This document shows positions 21,248-30,107 of a stretch of 64,000 nt of DNA, one piece after another (the stretch's first letter is position 1; each line of letters opens with the position of its first letter). The stretch is from positions 1-64,000 of the forward strand of contig QYAI01000183.1 of NCBI GenBank assembly GCA_003988855.1. The letters are read 5' to 3'. The notes beneath the pieces were generated by a model. The model made no database searches. It was not told the DNA's origin and saw only the letters and a program-made list of their open reading frames with translations. Both the position numbers and the translations under genes were made by a program. The stretch is from Arachnopeziza araneosa. Taxonomy: Eukaryota; Ascomycota; Leotiomycetes; Helotiales; Arachnopezizaceae.

Positions 21248-23194
21248 ATGTCCGCACCCGTTGATTCAACTCTCGGCGATCTCGCAAGTTCCATGTCGGT
21301 GTTCAAGATCGATAGTAGCTCGCTCCAGGGTATCAGATTGCCTGGCGAGCCTCCTTCAGGATTCAGCCATCTGTCCGCAAGGCACGAGGAACTCCTACAG
21401 TACGGACTCCCTCCACCACCCGACAAAACCTCTTTCCCAGAGGAGTACTCTCAGTGGGAACGGATATTCTCCCAACCGCTTGTGCGAACCCCCTCCACGA
21501 TCAAGCCTATCGACCTGGGTTCTACCCATACGCCTATACTTCGACCTCCTACTCGGGGGAAGGAAGATGGAAACAGTCAGAGCGCAAGTTGGTCTGGCGC
21601 CGTCAACACGTCTCTCCTAGATGGGTACAGCTTCAAGATGGTCTCAGCCTCGTGGACTGTCGCGCGCCCGTGCCCTGCGAACTCAGCGCGGACCGCTTCT
21701 GGCTGGGAGAGTGGTGATTTCCGGGCCACTACGTGGGTGGGGCTAGACGGACACTACACGAGCAATGATATCTTGCGGGCCGGAACAGCTCAACGATGCG
21801 TCACCACCGATGATGGGTCGATGGAAGCTGTGACAGTTCCCTGGCTCGGTTGGCATCCCTCACCTCCGGTTGAGATTTCGGGATTCACAGTCGACGCCGG
21901 GGACCTTGTCACCGTCTTCATTGGTGCCTTTGAAATTGGCCCGAGCTACTGGGGCTCGTCTTCCTCGAAACCTGTCACCCGGGCATTTGTCTTCTTCTGC
22001 AACCGATCTGCCTGTACCTACTTTAGCGCTATTGTGAACGCACCGAGCGGGACTTCGCTGCAGGGTGACAGCGCGGAATGGGTCGTCGAATGTCCTGGGG
22101 CAGAAGATGGAGCTTCTAAAATCGCCTACTTGGGCGCCACTTTCATCTACAACTGCTGGGCCATGGCCAAGAACAAGACGCGCAAGATCGGAAGAATCAT
22201 GAAGAAGGACCTTGGAACAGCGACGCTGACCAACATGACGCAGATGAACGGAGCCATAGTGTCACAGGCGGTCAAAGAGAACGACTCGGTCTTGGGCATT
22301 TTCGGCGAGACAAGACTGGACCTGGTCAGAGTTCTTTCACAAGAAACGCCGCGCATTGTCGTCTACCACCAGACCGATGCGCCCCTCTCGCCTCTGGCCT
22401 ACGTCAGCGCCGCCACCGGGAAGCCCCGTGCCGTGACACATGTGAACATCGCTGCCTTCCATCTCAACGAGGACAAGGATGGAAACATCTGGGTAACCCT
22501 CAACAACGCACCTCCAGACGACGCCTGCTTCGACAGCGTGTGGGACGAGGTCAAGCTGCTCCAGGTGTATGGCGCCAAGGTGCTCGGAATGCTAGGCGGA
22601 GCTGCTCAGGGTACTTTCACACGCCTAGACACCACTGACGAAGCCAAGTTCGAGAAGTACTATAGCCCCCTCAAGGATCTGGCCAACAAGTACAAGCTTG
22701 ATGGATTCGATCTCGACGTGGAAGAAACAATGAGCCAAGGCGGCATCAATCGGCTGATTGACCGTCTCAAGGCCGACTTCCATGACTCCTTCATCATCAC
22801 CCTCGCACCCGTCGCGTCCGCCTTGAAGAACGGAGGAAATCTCTCGGGCTTCTCGTATACAAAGCTGGAGGCCGACCGGGGCAGCAAGATAGCCTGGTAC
22901 AACGCACAGTTCTACAATGGCTTCGGCAGCATGGAATCGACAAAGGATTACGACGACATTGTGGCTAATGGCTTTCCGCCGTCTAAGCTGGTAGCCGGCC
23001 TACTTACCAATTCTGAGTTCGGGAGCCACTATGTTAAGATAGACAAGCTGAGAACTGTGCTACCACAGCTGCAGTCTAGTTATCCAGACTTTGGGGGCGT
23101 TGCAGGCTGGGAGTACTGGAAATCCGATCCTCGACAGGCGGCGCCATGGGAGTGGGCCTTGACTATGCAGGAGATATTGAACACGCCAAACTGA
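21248..23194 (+). CDS. Fusion of an eqolisin (G1/A4 peptidase)-like domain with a GH18 chitinase-like domain
   Basis: Intronless ORF of 648 aa. Residues about 115-290 resemble the beta-sandwich of G1 glutamic peptidases: SASWTVARPCP, TTWVGLDG (162-168) and AEWVVE (276-281). Where eqolisins have ILQTG/LQAG with the catalytic Gln, this protein has ILRAG (R177), so peptidase activity is doubtful. Residues about 370-645 form a GH18 barrel: AVTHVNIAAFHL, GAKVLGMLGGAAQG, then DGFDLDVE (485-492) with the catalytic Glu and its Asp partners intact, and GGVAGWEYWKSDP at the end. No signal peptide is visible, so the product is cytosolic or unconventionally exported. It could hydrolyse chitin or N-glycan-type substrates, with the N-terminal domain acting as a binding module. 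It lies between two transposon fragments. Confidence 0.8.
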   Translation: MSAPVDSTLGDLASSMSVFKIDSSSLQGIRLPGEPPSGFSHLSARHEELLQYGLPPPPDKTSFPEEYSQWERIFSQPLVRTPSTIKPIDLGSTHTPILRPPTRGKEDGNSQSASWSGAVNTSLLDGYSFKMVSASWTVARPCPANSARTASGWESGDFRATTWVGLDGHYTSNDILRAGTAQRCVTTDDGSMEAVTVPWLGWHPSPPVEISGFTVDAGDLVTVFIGAFEIGPSYWGSSSSKPVTRAFVFFCNRSACTYFSAIVNAPSGTSLQGDSAEWVVECPGAEDGASKIAYLGATFIYNCWAMAKNKTRKIGRIMKKDLGTATLTNMTQMNGAIVSQAVKENDSVLGIFGETRLDLVRVLSQETPRIVVYHQTDAPLSPLAYVSAATGKPRAVTHVNIAAFHLNEDKDGNIWVTLNNAPPDDACFDSVWDEVKLLQVYGAKVLGMLGGAAQGTFTRLDTTDEAKFEKYYSPLKDLANKYKLDGFDLDVEETMSQGGINRLIDRLKADFHDSFIITLAPVASALKNGGNLSGFSYTKLEADRGSKIAWYNAQFYNGFGSMESTKDYDDIVANGFPPSKLVAGLLTNSEFGSHYVKIDKLRTVLPQLQSSYPDFGGVAGWEYWKSDPRQAAPWEWALTMQEILNTPN

Positions 23195-23479
23195 AGACGA
23201 TCGTAGCTTGGGTGCTAAGCAGTAGTTATAGAATCAGCAGAGATGCCTGCTACCATAACGACGAAGCTTTCGGTTACTCTTGGTGACATCGCTTGTAAGT
23301 GACTTTTAAGGCAAAATGGGTGGGGTGTCGACTCGAATGTGGCGCATGACGTTGATGATTGCGTCGAGATCAACTTTGAAATGAGCACGAAGTATAAGAC
23401 CAGGTGTGACAACATCTTCACTTTCGAGGATTTAATCATCGACCGCCAAGACATCATAGAGTGCATTAATACATGTATG
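23195..23479. other. Possible gene fragment cut by a transposon
   Basis: On the plus strand 23237-23479 has a coding-like look in pieces (a start at 23243, then after a shift SNVAHDVDDCVEINFEM and FTFEDLIIDRQDIIECIN), breaking off where the transposon fragment begins. No family is recognised and the frames cannot be joined with a normal intron. It is treated as a remnant. Confidence 0.3.
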
Positions 23480-23870
23480 GCTGCTCGGTTAGTAGATCGC
23501 AGAGGGCTTTCTGTGTAATGCGGCTGTGGCGACCGACGCGGGCTATTCTTCGAGTGGACCTTTCGGATTGCTGTCTCTCCAGGCGGATTCTCTGGACGGC
23601 GCGCACAGTGCACGAGGCTTTTGAGGCTATTAGCTTAGCCTTAAACCCTTCTGTTAGCAGAGTTCTGATCAGAATATGCTGTGCAGCATCCAGTTACGGC
23701 GCCATGATCGTGGCTGACACGAAAGCGCTAACTCTGGCGGATGCACCTTTGGACAAAGCGGGAAGGGGTAAACAGCCAGGTCTGCCTTTGTTAGGTACTG
23801 CTCCCTTATGTACCTCCATGCTATAGGTGGATCCTGCAAAGCCACACAAGCCACAGGCTGACCCCGCTGT
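23480..23870 (-). mobile_element. Fragment of an HTH transposase element (Tc1/mariner-IS630-like), copy B
   Basis: Inverted relative to copy A (19384-19770). On the minus strand it encodes the leader QPVACVAL...REQYLT and then, after a stop and frame change, QHILIRTLLTEGFKAKLIAS, KASCTVRAVQRIRLERQQSE and GRHSRITQKALCDLL, typical of the HTH and linker at the start of a Tc1/mariner-type transposase. Homology stops near 23480, beyond which unrelated sequence begins. No DDE domain is present. Copy B is better preserved than copy A. Confidence 0.6.
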
Positions 23871-23986
23871 CTTAAAAGGTTAATTAAAAACCCTGCGACA
23901 CCTAATTCGCCTTCCACTGTATCTAAGGAGCGTAGATACAAAAGAAAGAGGCATTTATATATAGCCAGAGAGTGCTGACGCCCAGT

Positions 23987-25199
23987 TTAGGCTAGAATAT
24001 TTTCAGGTTTGATATCTTTGTGCCGGACCTCCTCCCGATGCGCAAAGGCTAACGCGTTCATTAAACACGCGGTCCACTTCCGTAAAGCCATGATTCTTGA
24101 GGACGGGAAGCGGTGCTCCTCGGACAGATATTCAGCCAAGTTCACATCAGCAATTGGAAGCATGTAGATACGAAGACTAGGGGCTTCCCGACCATGCTCT
24201 TCAGGAAAATCCCTAGCATAGAAGTAAATTGTGGCAATGTGACAATGTTTTCGGAGCTTCTGCATGATCTCGACTTCTTGTCGAACAACTTGTTCATGCT
24301 TCGCCCGTCGTGCGGCCTCAAACCGTTCGGAAGTATCAGCCTCGAACCCCATTGTTTTGCACGCAAACCATTTCTGCGAGAACTCTTCCCTCTTGACAGA
24401 AACCTCACCAAATGTTCCTGTATTTATATATCTGACAAGTTTCCATTGAGCGCGGTGATCTTTTGGACTCTGAGAGGTGTAATCGAGTACGGCAGGCATT
24501 CTGTGGGCTACGGCCTCAAAGTGGCGATCTTTGGCGGGTATTTCAAGCTCAAATAGTAATGTCTTTACAATGGCCATGAGATTTGCACTTCCTCATACAT
24601 ATTCATGAGGGCTTATATCGTCGGATGAGCTTGGGAATAGCGGCATCTTGCACAACGTTAGGCGGATCATTAGATATTAGGCTGGATGAACCTACTGAGT
24701 CTTCATCCTCAAGATATAATATGATGAACAAACAGGTCTCCATACAGACTGCATATATCTTTTGCAGGTGCTTGTGTACTAGAGCCCACCTCCCCCATGT
24801 TTCCCAGCCCTCTGACAATTTTCCTAGATTTGGGACCGCTTGACTAATTTCGAAAATGATTTCAACAATTTCTCGTATCATCGTTAGATCTTGCCGATGT
24901 TTATTTCGAGAAACTGCCTAGAATATATCAGTGACTGCATTTACTACATTTTCGTCATGAGCAAGTACCTCAAGAATAGCCGACCACCCACCCCAAAGCT
25001 GAAGATGACAACCATCAAGGTCATTCTCGCCTTCGACAATTTCTAGGATAGTATGGAGCCCCTCCACATTTCTGAAACTAGTCTGAAGCTTGTTATAAAG
25101 CTGGGTTTCCTCATCTTCGTAAGTCTGCTCGCAAATTCCCTCGAAGAAATTGCGAAAAGTCGATTCATCGAACACTGACGCTATTGATACACAACTCAA
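23987..25199 (-). pseudogene. Truncated serine/threonine protein kinase
   Basis: The minus strand encodes an N-terminal regulatory region (25199 to about 24603), then a kinase N-lobe: the glycine loop INTGTFGEV, the VAIK-type lysine in WFACKTM, and the catalytic loop HKDIKPENIL, immediately followed by a stop at 23987. The DFG and APE motifs and the whole C-lobe helix set are missing. The upstream part has an in-frame TAG at 24920-24918 and another break between 24603 and 24577 that normal introns do not repair. The truncation lies about 120 bp from transposon copy B, so a rearrangement may have removed the 3' half. It resembles fungal kinases with a death-like or prion-region N-terminus, but that is uncertain. 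Confidence 0.7.
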
Positions 25200-26925
25200 C
25201 TGTGAGAAATGGGATATCTCTTCACTTTGAAGTCGGCTTCACTCCCCCTGAAAGACATCACTGACCGCCGATTGCGCCATGACTGGTGAGGACGAGAATA
25301 CTCTTTCCCGAGAACTCAAGGACCGATTTTTGTGCTGTGATTATTGTTGCCAATCAGTTGTGGTTTTGCAAGCGCAGAAATGAAGTTTTGTTGGTTTCAG
25401 AGTTTTCGCCTTAAAATGGTGTCTAGAAAGCATGCGAACATAAAGCGGCAGCTCAGAAACATGCCGTTATTTGCTGCAAGTCATCGGCTCTTCCATCCTG
25501 CAGCGATTTGCAGAGCATCAAAGCCCGTTCCCGGGCCAGCTGCTGCAAATGGTGGCTGCCTACCCGGTATGCTTCAAGCATCAACGAATTCGGTGGTTAT
25601 GTCATAGGATCAACGAAAGTGTGCACATCATTCCATTTGACAGTTAAGTATCTATTGATTAATATGCAACAGAAGAATTAATAGGGAGCGTAAAGATTGC
25701 AAACCCCTCAACTGTGTATTCTTCTCTTAATGTGTACTCTATGAGTTATCTGCGTACGTGATATCCGTAGAGGCTTTTTTACACAAGTCTAATTTGACAA
25801 TGCAGAATATCGACTCACTTCACGAGGTAGATGTTGGTAAATAGTTTGGACTTTTACTTCGAAATGAAGAAGGTTAACTAACAAAAGGAAGTTTTTTGAA
25901 GATTTCAATATACCTCTTTAGGTAACCTGAAATATGAAAATGCCTACATGGATTACAGGCCTGGTAAACATAGCACCATCAATGCGATTTAGTAGTGTCA
26001 CGTAACACTAGCACTGGCTCTTCTTACTTTATCATAAATAATTTTAAGATATGTTAACTTTCTTTTTGTACTTTGGTGTATTCATCTTCTTCTGATAGAG
26101 AGATGAGACATACAATATCAATGAGATTTAAACATTAGTCGAATATCTTCTAGCCATCACAGCATCCGAGAACGGTGCACGCTTCGTTTGTCGAAATATA
26201 GAACAGATATAAGTTTTTCTGTGTTTCAAAAAATGTTAATTAATTCAGTGGCCGTATATTTTTATGAAATTTTCACAATGCCAGATGATTACTTGCTACT
26301 TTTGACGCTTGTTCTCGTATATTTTACATGTCCTACCATCCTCTTTCCTGACATCCCCCTTCATACTTTTGTTGCATCTCACGAAATAAAAAACGGACAA
26401 TATTTCTGGTCAATCTGCTGGACCTTACTCCAGCTATCCTGGGGGGTTTTAATTGAAAATCGGACTTCCTTTAGGTTCCCTGCGAGACGAGATTTCCGAC
26501 GTGTAGCACAGAACCGATCCAAGTAAAATTCGAAGAAAAATATTCACAACAGAACACGCTCTCGGATGATCTCTCATTGCTCTCAGCTATCCAAAATTTC
26601 TTTTACTCGATCTGTTGGGCATCTAATGTGGGCGTTTCACTGCATCAACCGTCCATTCAAAACAAAGGTCTTCGCGCCAGCACACCCTGCATGCTCGGCT
26701 TCCAAGAAGCGACCCGAGAGGCTCCATTTGGTCAGCCTCATTCCAGCCTTAGGCTGCAGACACAAACCCTCTTAAATTCAATCATCTTCCCTCAACCCAA
26801 CCTAGATTCAACATCTTCAAATCGAGCCTAGAATAAACCTCCAGCACTAATTTCCGCAGTTCATCATACAAGCACATATCACTTTACAAGCTCCCTCTCT
26901 AGGACCCTTTTTTCCAGCGTCAAAA
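25200..26925. other. AT-rich intergenic region, no gene seen
   Basis: About 1.7 kb of AT-rich DNA. The first part may include the remains of a 5' exon of the kinase pseudogene (an ATG at about 25280 on the minus strand). ORFs at 26188-26526 and 26566-26831 have no recognisable features. The 100 bp before 26926 are pyrimidine-rich, as in fungal promoters. Confidence 0.5.
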
Positions 26926-27510
26926 ATGCATAATCTATTCGTAGCCTCGTTCGATTTCATGGAGCAGTCTAGCTTCAGAGATGGAGTATCTAGTTTCATT
27001 GCTGATCGGTCTCTGATCTGGTCATGGTTGTCAGAGCATTGGGATGAATTCTCAGATTGGATCTCACAGCCTTGTAAGTATTATCTTAACAGGACTGAGA
27101 TGAATTTCTGGATGAAGATGAGGCTGAAGAGACAACAGATGTTATTACTATCATTATGGCGTGGTGGATTACGTTTACGATTGTTGTGACGATCTTGATG
27201 ACGTTGGGGTTTGGACCAGGGGGTATTATCGCGGGTGGGTATTTCGTTGCACAGTCTCTGCAGTCTATCGTCCCTTGATGTACCGTTCTTGACTATATCA
27301 TGTGTCTCTAACAAGTGTCTATTCATAGGATCTATCGCTGCCGGTTTCCAGTCTTGGATTTATGGAGGTTTTACTCCTGCAGCGGGACTATTCGCAACCT
27401 TGACGAGTGTGGGAATGTTAGGGCTCGCCTTGCCGGTATTCACGACTGCAGCTGTGGTCTTAGCTACGGTTGCAGCGATTATAACGGGTGTTTGTACGCG
27501 TGAACAATAA
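26926..27510 (+). CDS. ISG12/IFI6-16-like small membrane protein
   Basis: Predicted exons are 26926..27073, 27118..27234 and 27329..27510, giving 148 aa. Intron 1 has a GTAAGT donor; acceptors at 27117 (44-nt intron) and 27099 (26 nt) both keep frame, and the longer one is preferred. Intron 2 has a CTAAC branch site. The C-terminal half is strongly hydrophobic and glycine-rich, GFGPGGIIAG then SIAAGFQSWIYGG and two more spans, which matches the Ifi-6-16 family (PF06140). In animals these are small mitochondrial or ER membrane proteins linked to interferon response and apoptosis; the fungal role is unknown. The N-terminal part is acidic and aromatic. It converges with xylulokinase. Confidence 0.75.
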
Positions 27511-27723
27511 GGGCCAGAATTGGTTGCAGCTCGGAAAAGGTAGTAGGAGAAGGGAGGAGGATAGAGCTTGGAAATAAGAATATATAGAGATAGCGTCTAG
27601 AGCTCCATCTAAGAAGATCCGGCGTTCTTGAGTAAGATTTAGCTTTATTAGAAAGAAGCACTTGAAGAAATCACCACAGATTCAACGATTTATGACCGAA
27701 ATTGAAGTTGGCTGTCAAGAAAT

Positions 27724-29547
27724 CTAATGCCCATGATCATGCCTCGATGGATCCTCATCAGCTAGAACTCTATGTTCCATTTCCTCAAAGGCACTCAAGA
27801 CTTTTCCATATTTTTCGAAAATATTCGCGCGGTATCCAGCATCAACCTTCACTACCGCCTCGCTCTCATTCCACCTCGCACCAATCAAATCTTCAAAGCT
27901 CTCTCCAGCCTTCCTCTCGATCGCCCAAACTGCTTTATAAGCGCCTCCCAAAGCACATGAATTACCACCCACATCAAGCTTGTAAACTCCCTCTGCACCA
28001 CCCAATACATCACCAATGATTCGTGCGAAAGCGGGGTTCAGAGAGCCACCACCTACGAGATAGACCCGTCGTGGTTGAGGGGGAAGTCCTTCTGCAGGTT
28101 TGAGAACGAGTTTTTGGGAGCGCAATCGTAGAGAAAGGATCTGAGATTCTACAATGGTTCTTGCATCGTCTTCGGCGCTCCAAGTTTCTGTCGCTTCCTG
28201 AAGGTTGGATCCGTCACTATCACATGTATAACGCCATGTTCCATCACGCACATTTGGTACGATTTCTGGAAGAGGGAAATAGAGACCTAGTTTTGCTTTG
28301 TCGGTGCTGGATTTTTGGCTAAGTGGTGGGTCTTTTAGGGCAGCTTCGTTAAAGTTGGTCCAAAGAGAGCGGGTCTCAGGTTTGGGGAGACTGTCTCGAA
28401 TCTTTTCACGTGCAAGGCCGCCGTTTTTGTAGCATAACATGAACATATAAAGACCACTTGTTGTGGGATGGTTGAAGAAATGAGTTGCGACATCTGGAGC
28501 GTAGTTTGGGGTTGACATCAGGAAAGTGGTCGAAGTACCAAGGGACACGATGGCGTCAAGTGGTCTTAGCGGCAGTGCGAGAATAGTCGCTGGGTTGTCT
28601 CCTGTAAACGGAACAATGCCACAGTCTGGTGCGAAGTTGTAGCGTTTTACAAAGTAAGACGAGATTGACCCCATGCTGCCACCACCATCTTGACGAACAA
28701 CACCTAGACGCTGTTTGAGTGAATCCGGTCCATCATTTCCAGCTGCCAGTTTAAGTAATGGTTTGGCCCATTCGCCAGCGTTGATATCCCACAAATTCAT
28801 GCCACAAACATCACTGATGTCAATAGGGGCAATCTTACCAAGGAATACGGAGGCCAAGAAAGATGATATGAGAGTGATGCGAGAGGTGTTGCTATAAACA
28901 TTGGGATGCCGGGTATGCATACGCATAATTTGTGGTCCCGTGAAGCGCTAAGTCGTTAGCCAGCTGTGCATGAAGATTGCAAATTTGACTCACATGATGA
29001 GCACCGCTTCCAGTGACTTGAGCAAGCTGCTCAGGAGAGCCATAAGCCAAGTCAAACTGATCACATTCTTTTTGCGTGCTTCCATCCTGCCAATTAGGAC
29101 TGAATGGATGAGAAAATGCCTTTTCCAGCTGATCCACCAATCTTCCCTCAGGTTTTAAGTTGGCGAGTAATTCCTCAGCCGTCTTGCTCCAATAAACACT
29201 TCCATGTTGCTGTCCGGCTCCGGAGATTCCTTTAATCCTTTCAAATGGCGTTCCGGCTTCCTTCAGGCGCTGAAGAACGAGATCCAACGCCTCTATCCAC
29301 ATGGCCACAGGAGCATAGACAGCAACGCCTTTAACGATGACGCCTTTATGGATACCATATTCTGAGAGATCCGCATCAAAGTCTGCCTTGGCTTCATACA
29401 AAACTTTCAGAGTTGATGTAATGACGATTGCTATCCAACATTAGCGATTTGTCGAAAAAGAAAGTGCTCACGTGCGAGTGGCATACCCTTGAGTTGCTGT
29501 GTTGACAAATCGAATCCAAGATATAAAGGCTCTTCGTGAGTACTCAT
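27724..29547 (-). CDS. XKS1: D-xylulokinase (FGGY carbohydrate kinase)
   Basis: Exons 29547..29487, 29430..28994 and 28947..27724 give 573 aa; the introns are 56 and 46 nt. The enzyme phosphorylates D-xylulose to xylulose 5-phosphate, linking the fungal pentose catabolic pathway to the pentose phosphate pathway in the cytosol. Evidence: YLGFDLSTQQLK at the N-terminus (phosphate-binding strand), GISGAGQQHGSVYW, the FGGY-type segment CGIVPFTGDNPAT, and YLVGGGSLNPAFARIIGDV near residue 460-480. The length matches eukaryotic xylulokinases. It is divergent from the UFD1-like gene with a 560-bp spacer. Confidence 0.92.
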
Positions 29548-30107
29548 GATGACTGGAAGTACTCTTTAAGTGAATAAATATTCTAAAGAACTTGCCTTGA
29601 ATTTCGAAGAAACTTTCTGAGTGCCATGGGGGTTTTTGAGGAAGATGGCCATGAAGGCAGGGCCCACCTCTATTTAGGCTAAATAGACATAGCTTGAGGC
29701 GCACGAATCGGCGAGCGCATGAGGGTGATAAAAGGGTTTATGTAATAACATGTTGAGAGATCCAACGCTTCAGTGATGGGGAGGCTCCTGATCAACAAAT
29801 TTGATTGTTGGATTATGGACTTCCAGAGCAAGCCGAGGACAGGAGGAGGCTGGAGGCGTCCAGGGGAAGCATCGGCGTTTAGATAAGACAGCCTTACGAG
29901 CTTATCGTAAGCGAGAATGGAGATGATCGCAGCTTCGAGAAGGTCTGACAAACCTGATCATTCATTTTCTGCACAACAACCTATTTTCTGTTCACTTGGA
30001 CCTGGTTTCTTTCCTTCAATCTGCGAGCATTTAAGGCGTTGGGGGCGATCTCTGCATGTTCATTTGCAGTCAAATCCACAACACACCACTCCAAATAGCT
30101 ACACACC
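29548..30107. promoter_or_regulatory. Bidirectional intergenic region, xylulokinase / UFD1-like
   Basis: 560 bp between divergent starts at 29547 and 30108. No gene is seen. It must hold both promoters; no XlnR-type GGCTAA element was confirmed by eye, although TAGGCTAAATAG occurs near 29674. Confidence 0.45.
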
